Below are positions 27,842-39,784 of a stretch of DNA of 64,000 nucleotides, piece by piece. Source of the DNA: Vibrio salilacus (GTDB lineage Bacteria > Pseudomonadota > Gammaproteobacteria > Enterobacterales > Vibrionaceae). Made by a program: the position numbers and the translations under genes. Positions within the stretch are counted from its first letter, which is position 1. Every line of letters starts with the position of its first letter. The stretch lies in NCBI RefSeq assembly GCF_002811245.1, contig NZ_NIVQ01000003.1:175587-239586 (forward strand). Direction: 5' to 3'. The notes below the pieces were generated by a model. The model ran no database searches. It saw nothing but the letters and a program-made list of their open reading frames with translations, and was not told the origin of the DNA.

Positions 27842-28873
27842 ATGGTTACTCTCTCTTTAGCCGATTTGGCAACAATTACCGGGGGAACGCTTTATGGTGA
27901 CGGCAATACAACGGTCACCATGGTAGCGCCAATGGATAAAGCACAACAAGGGCATGTTACCTTCTTGTCTAATCCCAAATATGCGAAACATTTAGCTGAG
28001 TGCCAGGCGACACTTGTTATGGTTAAAGAAGCTCAACGTGATCATGCGAAGGGTAACGTCTTAGTGGTTGAAGACCCTTACGTCGCATTTGCTAGGGTCG
28101 CTCAAGCGCTTGACACCACACCGTTACCTGCCAGTGAAATAGCGCCTTCAGCCGTTGTTGCGGCGGATGTGAAATTGGGCAGTAATGTCTCGATTGGTGC
28201 AAACGCTGTTATAGAATCTGGGGTCGAACTGGGTGACAATGCCGTGATTGGTGCTGGCTGCTTTATTGGCAAAAATGCCAAAATTGGTGCCAATACAAAA
28301 CTGTGGTCAAATGTCAGTATCTATCACGATGTCGAGCTTGGCTGCGATTGCTTACTGCAAGCAAACTCAGTCATTGGCTCCGACGGCTTTGGTTATGCCA
28401 ATGAAAAAGGGGAGTGGATTAAAATTCCACAGCTCGGTTCGGTTCGAATTGGTGATCGGGTTGAAATCGGTTCTTGTACCACTGTTGACCGCGGCGCCTT
28501 AGACGATACGATTATTGAAGATAATGTTATTCTCGATAATCAATTGCAAATCGCGCACAACGTACACATCGGATATGGTACCGCCATCGCTGGTGGTACG
28601 ATTATTGCTGGCAGTACTAAAATTGGTAAGTACTGTATCATTGGCGGTGGCACGGTCATCAATGGCCACATCGAGATTACTGATGGCGTGACGATCACCG
28701 GAATGGGTATGGTCATGCGTGGTATTGAAGAGAAAGGCATGTACTCTTCGGGCATCCCACTTCAGCCAAATAAAGAGTGGCGTAAAACTGCCGCTCGTGT
28801 GCATCGAATTGATGAGATGAATAAGCGTTTGAAAGCAGTTGAAAAACAGCTTGAGAATTCATCCGACGCTTAA
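27842..28873 (+). CDS. lpxD: UDP-3-O-(3-hydroxyacyl)glucosamine N-acyltransferase
   Basis: Third step of lipid A synthesis: adds the second 3-hydroxyacyl chain from ACP to the glucosamine nitrogen. The 343 residues (341 in E. coli) have an N-terminal uridine-binding domain, a left-handed parallel beta-helix of hexapeptide repeats from about residue 100 to 290 (for example [14 protein letters not shown]) and a C-terminal helix. The catalytic His lies in QIAHNVHIG near residue 240. It starts six bases after the skp stop. Confidence 0.96.
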   Translation: MVTLSLADLATITGGTLYGDGNTTVTMVAPMDKAQQGHVTFLSNPKYAKHLAECQATLVMVKEAQRDHAKGNVLVVEDPYVAFARVAQALDTTPLPASEIAPSAVVAADVKLGSNVSIGANAVIESGVELGDNAVIGAGCFIGKNAKIGANTKLWSNVSIYHDVELGCDCLLQANSVIGSDGFGYANEKGEWIKIPQLGSVRIGDRVEIGSCTTVDRGALDDTIIEDNVILDNQLQIAHNVHIGYGTAIAGGTIIAGSTKIGKYCIIGGGTVINGHIEITDGVTITGMGMVMRGIEEKGMYSSGIPLQPNKEWRKTAARVHRIDEMNKRLKAVEKQLENSSDA

Positions 28874-28889
28874 TGCCTTATCGTCGACT

Positions 28890-28917
28890 CAAAAGGCTCG
28901 CGTATCGCGAGTCTTTT
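28890..28917 (+). terminator. Rho-independent terminator between lpxD and fabZ
   Basis: AAAAGGCTCGCG pairs with CGCGAGTCTTTT (one wobble) across a three-base loop and ends in T residues. As lpx genes are usually cotranscribed, it may be a partial terminator. Confidence 0.75.
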
Positions 28918-28968
28918 TCATCTATAATGCCTGACAGATAAAAATTGCATCAACATAGGAATATGACT

Positions 28969-29421
28969 TTGACTACTGAAAATAAAACGATGAACATCAC
29001 TGAAATTCAGGAATTGTTGCCTCATCGCTACCCGTTTTTGCTTATTGATCGTGTTATCGACTTTCAAGAAGAGAAATACCTAACGGCGATTAAGAATGTT
29101 TCAGTGAATGAACCTCAGTTCACCGGTCATTTCCCTCAACTGCCTGTATTTCCTGGTGTGTTGATCCTTGAAGCCATGGCTCAAGCAACCGGCTTATTGG
29201 CATTTAGATCGTTTGGTGCGCCGTCTGGCAACGAACTTTACTACTTTGCGAGTGTCGATAAAGCCAAGTTTCGTAAGCCTGTCGTTCCTGGTGACCAATT
29301 GATTATCGAAGTCGAATTTATTAAAGAGCGTCGTGGTATTGCTGCGTTTAATGGCGTAGCAAAAGTCGATGGCGATGTTGTGTGTTCAGCCGAGCTTAAG
29401 TGTGCTCGTCGAGAGTTTTAA
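28969..29421 (+). CDS. fabZ: 3-hydroxyacyl-[acyl-carrier-protein] dehydratase FabZ
   Basis: Dehydrates 3-hydroxyacyl-ACP in fatty acid elongation and so competes with LpxA for 3-hydroxyacyl-ACP. The hot-dog fold active site shows as [20 protein letters not shown], with the catalytic His and Glu. Start choice is open. The TTG at 28969 gives 150 residues and is eight bases after TAGGA. The ATG at 28963 is only two bases after it, and the ATG at 28990 starts at [14 protein letters not shown]. The stop is one base from the lpxA start. Confidence 0.95.
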   Translation: MTTENKTMNITEIQELLPHRYPFLLIDRVIDFQEEKYLTAIKNVSVNEPQFTGHFPQLPVFPGVLILEAMAQATGLLAFRSFGAPSGNELYYFASVDKAKFRKPVVPGDQLIIEVEFIKERRGIAAFNGVAKVDGDVVCSAELKCARREF

Positions 29422-29422
29422 T

Positions 29423-30211
29423 ATGATTGATGAAACGGCTCAAATTCATCCTTCAGCGGTGATTGAAGGTAACGTAACCCTTGCGGCTAATGTGACGGTT
29501 GGACCTTTTACTTATATCTCAGGAAACATTGAGATTGGTGAAGGGACAGAAATTATGTCGCATGTTGTGATAAAAGGTCACACCACGATTGGTAAAGACA
29601 ACCGTATTTTCCCGCATGCTGTGATTGGTGAAGAGAACCAAGACAAGAAATATGGCGGGGAAGAGACAACGGTAGTGATTGGCGATCGCAACGTGATTCG
29701 TGAAGCGGTTCAGATTCACCGCGGTACGACTCAAGATAAAGCAACCACAGTCATCGGTAATGACAATCTACTGTGTGTTAATGCGCATATTGCTCATGAC
29801 GTGATCGTTGGTAACCACACTCACGTTGGTAACAACGCTATTCTAGGCGGTCATGTGACGGTAGAAGATCATGCCGGGGTTATGGCGCTCTCTGCTATTC
29901 ATCCGTTTTGTAAAGTGGGTGCCTACAGCTACATTGGTGGCTGTTCTGCCGTGGTGAAAGACGTGCCTCCTTATGTGTTAGCCCAGGGTAACCATGCTAC
30001 ACCATTTGGTCTCAACCTAGTTGGCTTGCAACGCAATGGCTTCGAGAAAGCTGAGCTTCGAGCGCTACGCAATGCGTACAAGGAGTTCTACCGTGCAGGT
30101 AAGACTCAAGCTGAAGCCAAGCAAGTGCTGGTAGAAATGGCGCAAGAGTGGCCGTCAATTAAGCACTTTATTGATTTTGTGGAAACTTCTGAGCGTGGCG
30201 TTATTCGCTAA
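29423..30211 (+). CDS. lpxA: UDP-N-acetylglucosamine O-acyltransferase
   Basis: First step of lipid A synthesis, a readily reversible transfer of a 3-hydroxyacyl chain to UDP-GlcNAc. The ATG at 29423, one base after the fabZ stop, gives exactly 262 residues as in E. coli. The hexapeptide-repeat beta-helix spans about residues 1-185, and the catalytic base His lies in [12 protein letters not shown] near residue 125. A helical C-terminal domain follows. Translation is probably coupled to fabZ. Confidence 0.97.
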   Translation: MIDETAQIHPSAVIEGNVTLAANVTVGPFTYISGNIEIGEGTEIMSHVVIKGHTTIGKDNRIFPHAVIGEENQDKKYGGEETTVVIGDRNVIREAVQIHRGTTQDKATTVIGNDNLLCVNAHIAHDVIVGNHTHVGNNAILGGHVTVEDHAGVMALSAIHPFCKVGAYSYIGGCSAVVKDVPPYVLAQGNHATPFGLNLVGLQRNGFEKAELRALRNAYKEFYRAGKTQAEAKQVLVEMAQEWPSIKHFIDFVETSERGVIR

Positions 30212-30235
30212 CGCTGATAGCAAAGCAATAACAGA

Positions 30236-30267
30236 AGATCGCGCCTGACAAGGTTGCGGTCTTTTTT
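30236..30267 (+). terminator. Rho-independent terminator after lpxA
   Basis: AGATCGC-CCT pairs with AGG-GCGGTCT (wobbles and small internal loop) and ends in six T residues. Confidence 0.75.
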
Positions 30268-30303
30268 GCGTTTTATAGCAATCCATGAATAGGTGATTGG
30301 ACA

Positions 30304-31458
30304 ATGGATAAACCATTACGAATTGGTATCGTTGCGGGTGAATTATCGGGCGATACCTTAGGCGAAGGATTTATTAAAGCGCTGAAGGCGCAATATCCTA
30401 ATGCTGAGTTTGTCGGCATTGGCGGACCTAAAATGATCGCTCAAGGCTGCGAGTCTCTTTTTGATATGGAAGAGCTGGCCGTAATGGGGCTGGTTGAAGT
30501 GCTAGGCCGTTTACCGCGATTGCTTAAAGTTAAAGCGCAGTTGGTCAAGTATTTTACTGATAATCCGCCTGATGTATTTGTCGGTATTGATGCCCCCGAT
30601 TTTAACTTACGACTTGAGCTGAGTCTGAAGCAAGCGGGCATTAAAACCGTCCACTACGTGAGTCCTTCGGTTTGGGCTTGGCGACCTAAACGTATCTTTA
30701 AAATCGATGCAGCGACCGATCTCGTGTTGGCCTTTTTGCCATTCGAAAAAGCATTTTACGATAAGTATAATGTCGCTTGTGAATTTATTGGTCACAGTTT
30801 AGCGGATGCTATTCCTCTCCATCCAGATCAGCAACAAGCGAGAGAGCTGCTCGAACTCGATCCAAACCGACAGTGGTTAGCTGTACTGCCGGGCAGTCGT
30901 GGCGGTGAAATGGGGTTAATCGCTGAACCTTTTATTCAAACTTGTCGTCAAATTAAGATTAAGTATCCTGAGATTGGTTTTGTTGTTGCGGCCGTCAATG
31001 ATAAACGCCGTCAACAGTTTGAACAAATTTGGCAAGCGGTGGCCCCAGAACTCGATTTTGTTATTGTTCAAGATACTGCGCGTAACGTCATTACAGCCTC
31101 TGATGCGGTACTTCTTGCCTCTGGGACGGTCGCGTTGGAATGTATGTTACTTAAACGCCCAATGGTCGTCGGTTACAAAGTGAATCGACTCACTGGCTGG
31201 TTAGTGAAGAAGCTGGCGATTACCGAATATGTGTCATTGCCTAATATTCTCGCTGGTGAAGAGCTGGTGAAAGAATTGATTCTCGAACAGTGTGCCCCTG
31301 AATACTTAGTCCCAGCAGTAGAGACTATGTTAAGCAGCAATAATGATGCTTTAATTGAGCGTTTTACTCAAATGCATCAGATGATACGTAAAAATGCTGA
31401 CGCCCAAGCTGCTGGAGCAGTACTTAAACTGATCGGTAAAGAGTGTAACAATGATTAA
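30304..31458 (+). CDS. lpxB: Lipid-A-disaccharide synthase
   Basis: A GT19-family glycosyltransferase that joins lipid X and UDP-diacylglucosamine into the lipid A disaccharide at the inner membrane. The 384 residues (382 in E. coli) begin with the [16 protein letters not shown] motif. [14 protein letters not shown] is near residue 92 and [13 protein letters not shown] near 195. The end overlaps the rnhB start by eight bases, a coupling also seen in E. coli. Confidence 0.96.
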   Translation: MDKPLRIGIVAGELSGDTLGEGFIKALKAQYPNAEFVGIGGPKMIAQGCESLFDMEELAVMGLVEVLGRLPRLLKVKAQLVKYFTDNPPDVFVGIDAPDFNLRLELSLKQAGIKTVHYVSPSVWAWRPKRIFKIDAATDLVLAFLPFEKAFYDKYNVACEFIGHSLADAIPLHPDQQQARELLELDPNRQWLAVLPGSRGGEMGLIAEPFIQTCRQIKIKYPEIGFVVAAVNDKRRQQFEQIWQAVAPELDFVIVQDTARNVITASDAVLLASGTVALECMLLKRPMVVGYKVNRLTGWLVKKLAITEYVSLPNILAGEELVKELILEQCAPEYLVPAVETMLSSNNDALIERFTQMHQMIRKNADAQAAGAVLKLIGKECNND

Positions 31459-32068
31459 ACAAACCAAAGAGCTGCCAGCTTTTGAGTACCCGCAAGGATA
31501 CCTATATATCGCCGGAGTCGATGAAGTCGGCCGCGGTCCACTGGTTGGGGATGTGGTAACGGCGGCAGTTATTCTTGATCCGAATAACCCGATTGTCGGC
31601 TTGAATGATTCGAAAAAGCTATCGGAGAAAAAGCGTTTGGCGCTGTTTCCTGAAATTAAGCACAAGGCGCTGGCTTGGTCAGTTGGTCGCTGCTCGCCGG
31701 AAGAGATTGATCAGCTTAATATTCTTCAGGCGACTATGGTTGCGATGCAACGAGCGATTGCAGGGCTCAAGATTCAGCCTGATTTGGCGTTGATTGATGG
31801 TAATCGTTGTCCTCCATTGCCGATGGACTCGCTAGCGGTGGTGAAAGGCGATTTACGGGTTGCACAAATCAGCGCGGCCTCGATAATCGCGAAAGTGGTG
31901 CGCGATCAAGAGATGGAAGCGCTCGATGCCCTTTATCCGCAATTTGGTTTTGCCAAGCATAAAGGTTACCCGACGAAAGCGCACTTTGAAGCGATTGAGC
32001 AACATGGTGTGATTGCTCAGCACCGCAAGAGTTTTAAGCCAGTTAAGCGCGCTCTTGGTCTTGAATAA
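31451..32068 (+). CDS. rnhB: Ribonuclease HII
   Basis: Cuts RNA in RNA-DNA hybrids, including single ribonucleotides misincorporated in DNA. At 205 residues it carries the signature [16 protein letters not shown] with the catalytic Asp-Glu near residues 23-24, and [10 protein letters not shown] near 116. Overlap with lpxB suggests coupled translation. RNase HI (rnhA) is also in this window at 43.6 kb, so both RNase H types are present. Confidence 0.96.
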   Translation: MIKQTKELPAFEYPQGYLYIAGVDEVGRGPLVGDVVTAAVILDPNNPIVGLNDSKKLSEKKRLALFPEIKHKALAWSVGRCSPEEIDQLNILQATMVAMQRAIAGLKIQPDLALIDGNRCPPLPMDSLAVVKGDLRVAQISAASIIAKVVRDQEMEALDALYPQFGFAKHKGYPTKAHFEAIEQHGVIAQHRKSFKPVKRALGLE

Positions 32069-32172
32069 GCTCAGCGGAGAAATAGCCTACCGAATTAGGG
32101 TATATCTCCGATCTTATATCACGTAAAATACCCAGACTATCTTTCCGATTAAGCCCTATTTGCGAAACCATA

Positions 32173-35100
32173 ATGTCAGATCCTAAGTTTATCCACCTTC
32201 GAGTACATAGTGACTATTCCATGGTTGACGGCTTATCCAAAGTGCCACCACTGGTTAAGAAAGTGGCCGAGTTGGGTATGCCGGCGGTCGCCTTGACCGA
32301 CTTTACTAACTTGTGTGGTTTGGTCAAATTCTATGGCACGGCGCATGGTTGTGGTGTTAAACCGATCATTGGCGCCGATTTCATGATGCAGTCGCCTGAA
32401 TTTGGCGATGAGCTGACCAAGTTAACTGTACTTGCGGCAGACAATATCGGTTACAAAAATCTCACCCTATTGATTTCCAAAGCTTATTTGCGAGGTCATG
32501 TTCAACACAAGCCTGTGATTGATAAAGAATGGCTGGTGGAACTATCAGAGGGAGTCATTATTCTTTCTGGTGGCAAAGGTGGTGAGATAGGTCGCGCTCT
32601 GCTCAAAGGCAATCAGAAGATTGTTGATGATAACGTCGCCTTCTATAAAACCCATTTTGCCGATCGCTTTTATCTTGAGTTGACTCGTACCGGCCGCGCC
32701 GATGAGGAAAACTATCTTCATTTCGCTTTAGAGCTTGCCGAGCAAGCTGAACTGCCTGTGGTTGCCACCAATGACGTGGTGATTTTGGATGAAACACTGT
32801 TTGATGCCCATGAGATTCGTGTTGCGATTCATGATGGTTACACCTTAGTCGATCCTCGCCGACCAAAAAATTACAGTCCTCAGCAATATCTGCGTACGGA
32901 AGAAGAGATGTGTGAGCTGTTTGCCGACATCCCTGAAGCATTAGAAAATAGTGTCGAAATTGCTAAGCGCTGTAACGTAACAGTTCGCTTAGATGAGTAC
33001 TTCTTGCCAGCTTTCCCAACAGAAGGCATGCAAGAGACCGAATACCTAGTCATGAAATCCAAACAGGGTCTGGAAGAGCGTTTAGAGTTTCTGTTCCCTG
33101 ATCCACAAGTGCGTGCTGAGCGTCGCCCCGAGTATGACGAACGTCTAGACATTGAACTCGAAGTGATCAATAACATGGGTTTTCCTGGTTATTTCTTGAT
33201 CGTTATGGAGTTTATCCAGTGGTCGAAAGATAACGATATTCCTGTTGGTCCAGGGCGTGGTTCTGGTGCTGGTTCACTGGTGGCCTATGCGTTAAAGATC
33301 ACCGATCTTGACCCACTTGAATACGATCTGCTTTTCGAACGTTTCTTGAACCCAGAGCGAGTTTCGATGCCTGACTTTGACGTCGATTTCTGTATGGATA
33401 AGCGCGATAAAGTTATTGACCACGTGGCGGAAATGTACGGTCGTGACGCCGTATCTCAGATCATTACTTTCGGCACCATGGCGGCTAAAGCGGTCATTCG
33501 AGATGTCGGTCGTGTGCTGGGGCACGGTTTTGGTTTTGTCGACCGCATTTCTAAATTAGTGCCGCCGGATCCTGGCATGACGCTGGAGAAAGCGTTCAAC
33601 GTCGAGCCAGCGCTGCCTGAGTTGTATAAAAACGACGAAGATGTCAAAGCGCTGATCGACATGTGTCGCATTCTTGAAGGCTGTACCCGAAATGCGGGTA
33701 AGCACGCGGGTGGTGTGGTTATCTCTCCGACGACGATCACCGATTTTGCGCCAATTTATGCCGACGCAGAAGGGCATTTTCCGGTCACGCAGTTTGACAA
33801 AAATGATGTCGAAACCGCAGGTCTGGTCAAGTTCGACTTCTTAGGCCTTCGAACTCTGACGATCATCGACTGGGCGTTAGGCTTGATCAACCCGCGCCTA
33901 GAGAAAGAGGGCAAAGAGCCAATTCGGATAGAGTCGATCCCTTTGGTCGATGAAGCGTCTTTCCGTTTACTACAAAATTCAGAAACGACCGCGGTTTTCC
34001 AGCTCGAATCTCGCGGTATGAAAGAGCTGATTAAGCGTCTTCAACCTGACTGCTTTGAAGACATCATCGCATTGGTGGCGCTGTTCCGGCCTGGTCCATT
34101 GCAATCTGGCATGGTTGATAACTTTATCGACCGTAAGCATGGTCGAGAAGCGGTGTCTTACCCAGATGAACAGTGGCAACACGACTCACTAAAAGAGATT
34201 CTTGAACCAACTTACGGCATTATCCTCTATCAAGAGCAGGTCATGCAGATTGCTCAGGTGCTCTCTGGCTATACCTTAGGTGGCGCAGATATGCTACGTC
34301 GTGCCATGGGTAAGAAAAAGCCAGAAGAGATGGCCAAACAGCGGGCGACCTTTGAACAAGGTGCGATAGCAAACGGCGTTGATGGCGAATTGGCGATGAA
34401 GATCTTCGACTTGGTAGAGAAGTTTGCCGGTTACGGATTTAACAAATCGCACTCGGCCGCTTATGCGTTGGTTTCTTATCAAACCTTGTGGCTTAAAACC
34501 CATTATCCTGCGGAGTTTATGGCGGCGGTAATGACCGCTGATATGGACAACACAGAGAAGGTGGTTGGCTTAGTCGACGAGTGCTTACGCATGAAGCTCA
34601 AAGTGTTGCCACCAGACATTAACGCCGGCCTGTACCGCTTCAATGTCAACGAAGAAGGGGCAATCGTCTACGGTATCGGTGCGATTAAAGGGGTCGGAGA
34701 AGGCCCGATTGACGCGATTTTAGAAGCGCGTAATAAAGGTGGTTATTTTAAAGATCTGTTCGATTTCTGTGCTCGTCTTGACTTGAAAAAGGTTAACAAG
34801 CGCGTGATAGAAAAATTGATCTATGCCGGCGCTCTTGATAGGTTGGGGCCACACCGAGCGGCAATGATGGCCTCGCTAAATGATGCGGTAAAGGCGGCCA
34901 GTCAACATCACCAAGCAGAAGCGTTCGGCCAGACCGACCTATTTGGTGTATTGACTGAAGCACCTGAAGAAGTTGAGCATAAATACACTAAAGTGGAGCC
35001 TTGGCCAGAAAAAGTCTGGTTAGAGGGAGAACGTGATACGCTCGGCCTTTATTTAACTGGACATCCAATAAATGCCTATTTGCAGGAACTGAGTAAGTAC

Positions 35101-35652
35101 ACCAGTTGTCGACTAAAAGATGCCACGCCGACTCGTCGCGATCAAAGTGTCACGATAGCAGGCTTGGTGATTGCGGCGCGAGTCATGACCACTAAGCGTG
35201 GAACACGTATTGGTTTGATGACGATCGATGACCGAAGTGGCCGGATGGAGGTGATGTTATTCTCCGATGCGCTGGATCGGTACGCAGAATTGTTAGAAAA
35301 CGATAAAATTTTGGTTATTTCCGGACAGGTCAGCTTTGATGATTTCAATGGTGGTCTTAAAATGTCGGCGCGTGAGGTTATGGATCTCGGCACCGCTCGT
35401 GAAAAATACGCTCGCGGCCTGTCGATATCCATAGAACAATCTCAAATCAATGACCGATTTTTTGAGCGCTTTAGTCAAATCCTAGAGCCTCATCGGGCGG
35501 GGAGCGTCCCTGTCCATGTATACTATCAACGCTCAGATGCACGGGCGCGTTTAACGTTAGGTACAGAATGGCGAGTAACGCCAAGCGACGCATTATTAGA
35601 TGATTTAAAACAACTACTTGGGAAAGGCCAGGTAGAACTCGAATTTAACTAA
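32173..35652 (+). CDS. dnaE: DNA polymerase III subunit alpha
   Basis: The replicative polymerase. The 1159 residues (1160 in E. coli) contain, in order, a PHP domain starting [15 protein letters not shown], the polymerase core with the catalytic Asp pair in [15 protein letters not shown] near residue 400, the fingers, a tandem helix-hairpin-helix region near 830-900, an OB domain near 990-1075 ([13 protein letters not shown]) and the C-terminal tau-binding region. The proofreading partner epsilon is dnaQ at 44.2 kb. About 100 bp separate it from rnhB. Confidence 0.98.
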   Translation: MSDPKFIHLRVHSDYSMVDGLSKVPPLVKKVAELGMPAVALTDFTNLCGLVKFYGTAHGCGVKPIIGADFMMQSPEFGDELTKLTVLAADNIGYKNLTLLISKAYLRGHVQHKPVIDKEWLVELSEGVIILSGGKGGEIGRALLKGNQKIVDDNVAFYKTHFADRFYLELTRTGRADEENYLHFALELAEQAELPVVATNDVVILDETLFDAHEIRVAIHDGYTLVDPRRPKNYSPQQYLRTEEEMCELFADIPEALENSVEIAKRCNVTVRLDEYFLPAFPTEGMQETEYLVMKSKQGLEERLEFLFPDPQVRAERRPEYDERLDIELEVINNMGFPGYFLIVMEFIQWSKDNDIPVGPGRGSGAGSLVAYALKITDLDPLEYDLLFERFLNPERVSMPDFDVDFCMDKRDKVIDHVAEMYGRDAVSQIITFGTMAAKAVIRDVGRVLGHGFGFVDRISKLVPPDPGMTLEKAFNVEPALPELYKNDEDVKALIDMCRILEGCTRNAGKHAGGVVISPTTITDFAPIYADAEGHFPVTQFDKNDVETAGLVKFDFLGLRTLTIIDWALGLINPRLEKEGKEPIRIESIPLVDEASFRLLQNSETTAVFQLESRGMKELIKRLQPDCFEDIIALVALFRPGPLQSGMVDNFIDRKHGREAVSYPDEQWQHDSLKEILEPTYGIILYQEQVMQIAQVLSGYTLGGADMLRRAMGKKKPEEMAKQRATFEQGAIANGVDGELAMKIFDLVEKFAGYGFNKSHSAAYALVSYQTLWLKTHYPAEFMAAVMTADMDNTEKVVGLVDECLRMKLKVLPPDINAGLYRFNVNEEGAIVYGIGAIKGVGEGPIDAILEARNKGGYFKDLFDFCARLDLKKVNKRVIEKLIYAGALDRLGPHRAAMMASLNDAVKAASQHHQAEAFGQTDLFGVLTEAPEEVEHKYTKVEPWPEKVWLEGERDTLGLYLTGHPINAYLQELSKYTSCRLKDATPTRRDQSVTIAGLVIAARVMTTKRGTRIGLMTIDDRSGRMEVMLFSDALDRYAELLENDKILVISGQVSFDDFNGGLKMSAREVMDLGTAREKYARGLSISIEQSQINDRFFERFSQILEPHRAGSVPVHVYYQRSDARARLTLGTEWRVTPSDALLDDLKQLLGKGQVELEFN

Positions 35653-35690
35653 GTTTGGCGCGTGGCTGCCAAATAAGAAAGGATCTATAG

Positions 35691-36650
35691 ATGAGCCTGA
35701 ATTTTTTAGAATTTGAAAAACCAATCGCAGAGCTTGAAGCAAAAATTGAAGCACTTCGTGACGTGTCGCGTCATGGTGGTGACTCTGGTGTTGATCTTGA
35801 CAAAGAGATTGAACAGTTAGAGAAGAAAAGCCTAGAGCTTAAGAAGAAAACCTTCAGCGATCTTGGTGCTTGGGAAACGGCCCAGCTTGCTCGTCATCCA
35901 CTGCGTCCTTACACGTTGGACTATCTAGAGCATGCTTTTACTGAATTCGACGAGTTAGCGGGTGACCGCCATTATGCGGATGATAAAGCGATCGTTGGCG
36001 GTATGGCGCGTTTAGATGGCCGACCAGTGATGGTTATTGGTCATCAAAAAGGTCGTGAAACCAAAGAGAAAGTCAAACGTAACTTTGGTATGCCAAAGCC
36101 TGAAGGCTATCGTAAGGCGCTGCGTCTGATGCAAATGGCTGAGCGTTTCAACATGCCTATCATTACTTTCATCGATACAGCGGGTGCTTACCCAGGTGTT
36201 GGCGCAGAAGAGCGTGGACAGTCAGAAGCAATTGCAACCAATCTTAAAGCCATGGCCGGTCTGACTGTGCCTGTGATTTGTAACGTTGTTGGTGAAGGCG
36301 GTTCGGGTGGCGCTCTGGCAATCGGCGTTGGTGATTATGTCAACATGCTGCAATACTCGACTTACTCCGTTATTTCACCAGAAGGGTGTGCGTCAATCTT
36401 GTGGCGTGACTCTGATAAAGCGCCGCAAGCCGCTGAAGCGATGGGCCTGATTGCTCCTCGTCTTAAAGAGCTTGAGCTTATCGATGAAATTATCGAAGAG
36501 CCACTAGGCGGTGCGCACCGCAACCATCAGCAGATGGCGAAAAATATGAAAGCAACCTTGGTTCGTCAGTTAGAAGAGCTTGAGCAATTTGATACTGAAG
36601 TATTGCTTGAACGTCGTTACCAGCGTTTGATGAACTACGGTTATTGCTGA
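35691..36650 (+). CDS. accA: Acetyl-CoA carboxylase carboxyltransferase subunit alpha
   Basis: With AccD it transfers CO2 from carboxybiotin to acetyl-CoA to form malonyl-CoA, the committed step of fatty acid synthesis. The 319 residues match E. coli in length. The crotonase-like core shows [20 protein letters not shown] near residues 155-174 and [15 protein letters not shown] near 203-217. AAGGATCT precedes the start. It follows dnaE as in E. coli and ends with a strong terminator. Confidence 0.97.
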   Translation: MSLNFLEFEKPIAELEAKIEALRDVSRHGGDSGVDLDKEIEQLEKKSLELKKKTFSDLGAWETAQLARHPLRPYTLDYLEHAFTEFDELAGDRHYADDKAIVGGMARLDGRPVMVIGHQKGRETKEKVKRNFGMPKPEGYRKALRLMQMAERFNMPIITFIDTAGAYPGVGAEERGQSEAIATNLKAMAGLTVPVICNVVGEGGSGGALAIGVGDYVNMLQYSTYSVISPEGCASILWRDSDKAPQAAEAMGLIAPRLKELELIDEIIEEPLGGAHRNHQQMAKNMKATLVRQLEELEQFDTEVLLERRYQRLMNYGYC

Positions 36651-36669
36651 TAACACGATTTTTGTCTTT

Positions 36670-36698
36670 AAAGGCTGAACTTAGGTTCAGCCTTTTTT
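36670..36698 (+). terminator. Rho-independent terminator after accA
   Basis: The 11-bp stem AAAGGCTGAAC/GTTCAGCCTTT has a four-base loop and T tail. Confidence 0.9.
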
Positions 36699-36746
36699 GT
36701 TGCCAGTGATAAACTAATGCTATTCCGTTATACAACCAAAGCCACT

Positions 36747-38066
36747 ATGACACTACAAACCACATTTAATGCCGCGATTGAACCTCATCTTCAAGCCCAT
36801 GGCCGTTTGGTCCTTGGACTCAGTGGCGGAATGGACTCACGCGTATTGCTAGAATTGATGGCAAGCTACGCACGCAGTCAGTCGATCGACTGTTTGGCAG
36901 TCCATGTCGATCATGGTTTAAGCGTCAATGCGAAAGCGTGGGCTGAGCGTTGCCAACAGTGGTGTAAGTTACTCGGTGTGCCTTTTTTGTTAGAGTCTGT
37001 CAGCATTGAGCGTCAAGGGAAAAGTCTTGAAGAGAGCGCTCGAGAGGCGCGCTATGCGGCATTAGCCAAACACATTAATCACAATGATCTGTTGCTAACA
37101 GGGCAGCACGCTGATGATCAATTAGAAACGCTTTTATTAGCTCTTAAGCGAGGCAGTGGACCAAAAGGCTTGGCGGCGATGGCCCCTATGATGACGTTTG
37201 CTGCTGGTAAGATCGTTCGACCACTGTTGTCGGTTACCCGAGCTGATATTGCCCGTTATGCTAAGCACCAGCAATTAGAGTGGGTAGACGATGAGAGCAA
37301 TCAAGATACACGCTTTGATCGCAACTTTATTCGCCATCGTATTACGCCTGAGTTAACTCAGCGCTGGCCGCATATCCAACAAACGGTACTAAGAACGGCC
37401 GAACTTTGCTCTGAACAAGAGCAGTTGTTAGATGAGTTGTTAGCTGAACCCTTGCGTAAGGCGCTGTACCGTGATGGCAGCATTAAAGTTGTCGCAGTGA
37501 TGAATGTCAGTGACAAAGTGCGTACGCGTTTACTCCGAATGTGGTTAGCGTTAAGCGGGCTAAAAATGCCTTCGCGCGATCAACTAACTCTGATTTGGCA
37601 ACAAGTCGCTCTTGCCCAGCAAGACGCCAATCCTCAGTTGCAGCTTGGACAAGTTCAGGTGCGTCGTTTCCAGCAGCGTTTGTACGTGGTGCGTCAATGG
37701 CAATCACTTGAACAGTGGCAGCAATTTATCAGGGTCAATCAGCCGATTCAACTTCCCGATCACCTAGGGGTATTGAATATACGTCAAGCTCAAGCGGGGA
37801 ATTTGTCATTGGCTGCGCTGAATAAGGCCGAACTGCGCGTGGTGTTTAACCCACAAGGACTGAGTGCCCATCCAAGCGATCGTGGTCATAGCCGCAAGTT
37901 AAAAAAATTATTTCAAGAGTATGATGTCCCTAGTTGGTTGAGACGTAGAACTCCTATAATCCTCTGCGGTGAGTACGTGGTTGCCGTTGGTGATTTGTTC
38001 ATTGATCGTCACTTTATAGGTCAAGATTGTGAACTAGTCTGGGACAAGTCTGCAGGGTTTGTGTAA
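36747..38066 (+). CDS. tilS: tRNA(Ile)-lysidine synthetase
   Basis: Attaches lysine to C34 of the CAU-anticodon tRNA-Ile so that it reads AUA. The ATP pyrophosphatase loop LGLSGGMDSRVLL is near residue 23. HVDHGLSVNA and LTGQHADDQLETLLL follow, and the C-terminal domain includes SRKLKKLFQEYDVPSWLRR. With the ATG at 36747 it has 439 residues and starts MTLQTTFN. An earlier in-frame ATG at 36717, inside the terminator-proximal region, would add ten residues and is less likely. Confidence 0.94.
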   Translation: MTLQTTFNAAIEPHLQAHGRLVLGLSGGMDSRVLLELMASYARSQSIDCLAVHVDHGLSVNAKAWAERCQQWCKLLGVPFLLESVSIERQGKSLEESAREARYAALAKHINHNDLLLTGQHADDQLETLLLALKRGSGPKGLAAMAPMMTFAAGKIVRPLLSVTRADIARYAKHQQLEWVDDESNQDTRFDRNFIRHRITPELTQRWPHIQQTVLRTAELCSEQEQLLDELLAEPLRKALYRDGSIKVVAVMNVSDKVRTRLLRMWLALSGLKMPSRDQLTLIWQQVALAQQDANPQLQLGQVQVRRFQQRLYVVRQWQSLEQWQQFIRVNQPIQLPDHLGVLNIRQAQAGNLSLAALNKAELRVVFNPQGLSAHPSDRGHSRKLKKLFQEYDVPSWLRRRTPIILCGEYVVAVGDLFIDRHFIGQDCELVWDKSAGFV

Positions 38067-38116
38067 AACTATATAGATAAAAACATCCAACTATCATGGG
38101 ATTATAAGGAAGAGCA

Positions 38117-38431
38117 ATGAAGAACATCGCTATTGGAATGATAATCGGTTTAGGTTTATTCAGTGGTCAAGCTCTGGCTGCTGGTGATATTGAAGCAGGG
38201 AAAGCCAAAGCGGCGGTATGTGCGGCGTGTCATGGCGCAGATGGTATGGCGGTTATTCCCGGTTACCCACACCTTAAAGGTCAGAACGAGCAATACCTCG
38301 TCTCTTCACTCAATGCTTATAAAGCAAAGCAGCGTAACGGCGCTTTAGCCGTGGTAATGCAAGCGCAAGCGTCGATGTTGAGTGATGCCGATATTGCTAA
38401 CTTAGCGGCATACTACGCTAGCTTAAAATGA
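38117..38431 (+). CDS. Small periplasmic class I cytochrome c (c553-like)
   Basis: A 104-residue exported electron carrier. Signal peptide about residues 1-22 ([21 protein letters not shown]), then a single haem-attachment motif C35-AACH and an axial Met probably in the [25 protein letters not shown] tail. The mature protein is about 82 residues. A ribosome binding site, AAGGAAGAG, precedes it and a terminator follows closely, so it is a single-gene unit. Its redox partners cannot be told from the sequence. Confidence 0.9.
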   Translation: MKNIAIGMIIGLGLFSGQALAAGDIEAGKAKAAVCAACHGADGMAVIPGYPHLKGQNEQYLVSSLNAYKAKQRNGALAVVMQAQASMLSDADIANLAAYYASLK

Positions 38432-38449
38432 GTATACTTAGATAATTAG

Positions 38450-38476
38450 GCCCGAGCCGCAGTGCTCGGGCTTTTT
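38450..38476 (+). terminator. Rho-independent terminator after the cytochrome c gene
   Basis: The eight-base GC-rich stem GCCCGAGC/GCTCGGGC has a six-base loop and TTTTT. Confidence 0.9.
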
Positions 38477-38522
38477 ATTAGCCGATGATCATGGGATAAT
38501 AGCAACATTGACGACAGTTTAA

Positions 38523-38870
<348 letters not shown>

Positions 38871-38884
38871 ACAGGTTGATTAAG

Positions 38885-38906
38885 AAGGGCCGCTAGGCTC
38901 TTTTTT
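38885..38906 (+). terminator. Rho-independent terminator after glnB
   Basis: AAGGGCC pairs with GGCTCTT (one wobble) over a four-base loop, followed by T residues. Confidence 0.6.
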
Positions 38907-38923
38907 ACTTTTTGTAGACTGTA

Positions 38924-39784
38924 ATGAAAAAGACTCGATTACTCGTTGTTCCAGTGGTGATTGCTTTGGTCGCCTTTTCTGCTTATCAGGGCATTTTTAC
39001 CTTGCCTAAGCAGTCCCACATCTCTTCGATTTCTGCGCAGGGTGTCCAGCTTTCGTTGCAATGTTATCACAACGAAAACACCAGCGTGCTAGACAGCCAG
39101 GGCCAGCTTAATTTATTGGTCTGGAATATCTACAAGCAGAGCAACGCCAATTGGCAACAAAGCCTCACACGGCTATCACAGGATAAACAATTAGTGCTGT
39201 TGCAAGAGGCGAGTATGACGCCTGAGTTTGTTGGCTGGATCGAGCGTAATCAGTGGTTTGGTAGCCAAGTCGATGCATTCAAAGCCTTCAAAACCACTGC
39301 GGGGGTGTTAAACCTCTCTTATGCGCCACCAAGTCTTGCCTGCGCGTATACTGAATTAGAACCTTGGTTAAGGCTGCCCAAGTCTGCCTTGTATGCAACT
39401 TACCCATTATCGAATGGTGAAGAGCTCGCTGTTGTCAATATTCATGCGGTTAACTTTACTTACGGCACGATTGAATATCGACGTCAAATAGAGAAATTAG
39501 CCAAAGAACTTGAGCAGCACCAAGGGCCGATCATTGTCGCGGGGGACTTTAACAGTTGGAGCCGTGAGCGATTAAGTGTGATGATGCAAGTGCTGGCAGG
39601 GTTAGCGTTACAAGAGGTGAGCTATAACCCAGATCATCGAACTCAGTTTGTCACCGGGTTGCCTCTGGATCATGTTCTGTTTCGTGGTTTAACTCTCGAG
39701 ACAGCAGAGGCGCCGATTTCCGATGCCTCTGATCATAATCCGATAGTGGTTCACTTTCGGTTAAAAAATCCGATTAAGCAATGA
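38924..39784 (+). CDS. YafD-like endonuclease/exonuclease/phosphatase family protein
   Basis: A 286-residue protein with an N-terminal hydrophobic anchor or signal (residues about 5-25) and an EEP-superfamily domain. Visible motifs are LNLLVWNIYKQ near residue 62, LLQEASMT near 90 (metal-binding Glu), VNIHAVNF near 168, IIVAGDFNSWSR near 199 and SDASDHNPIVVHF near the end. These are the metal and His-Asp catalytic elements of the fold. Position ahead of the mltD/gloB/yafS/rnhA/dnaQ block equals that of E. coli yafD. Substrate is unknown. Its 3' end overlaps the convergent YIP1 gene by 11 bp. Confidence 0.85.
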   Translation: MKKTRLLVVPVVIALVAFSAYQGIFTLPKQSHISSISAQGVQLSLQCYHNENTSVLDSQGQLNLLVWNIYKQSNANWQQSLTRLSQDKQLVLLQEASMTPEFVGWIERNQWFGSQVDAFKAFKTTAGVLNLSYAPPSLACAYTELEPWLRLPKSALYATYPLSNGEELAVVNIHAVNFTYGTIEYRRQIEKLAKELEQHQGPIIVAGDFNSWSRERLSVMMQVLAGLALQEVSYNPDHRTQFVTGLPLDHVLFRGLTLETAEAPISDASDHNPIVVHFRLKNPIKQ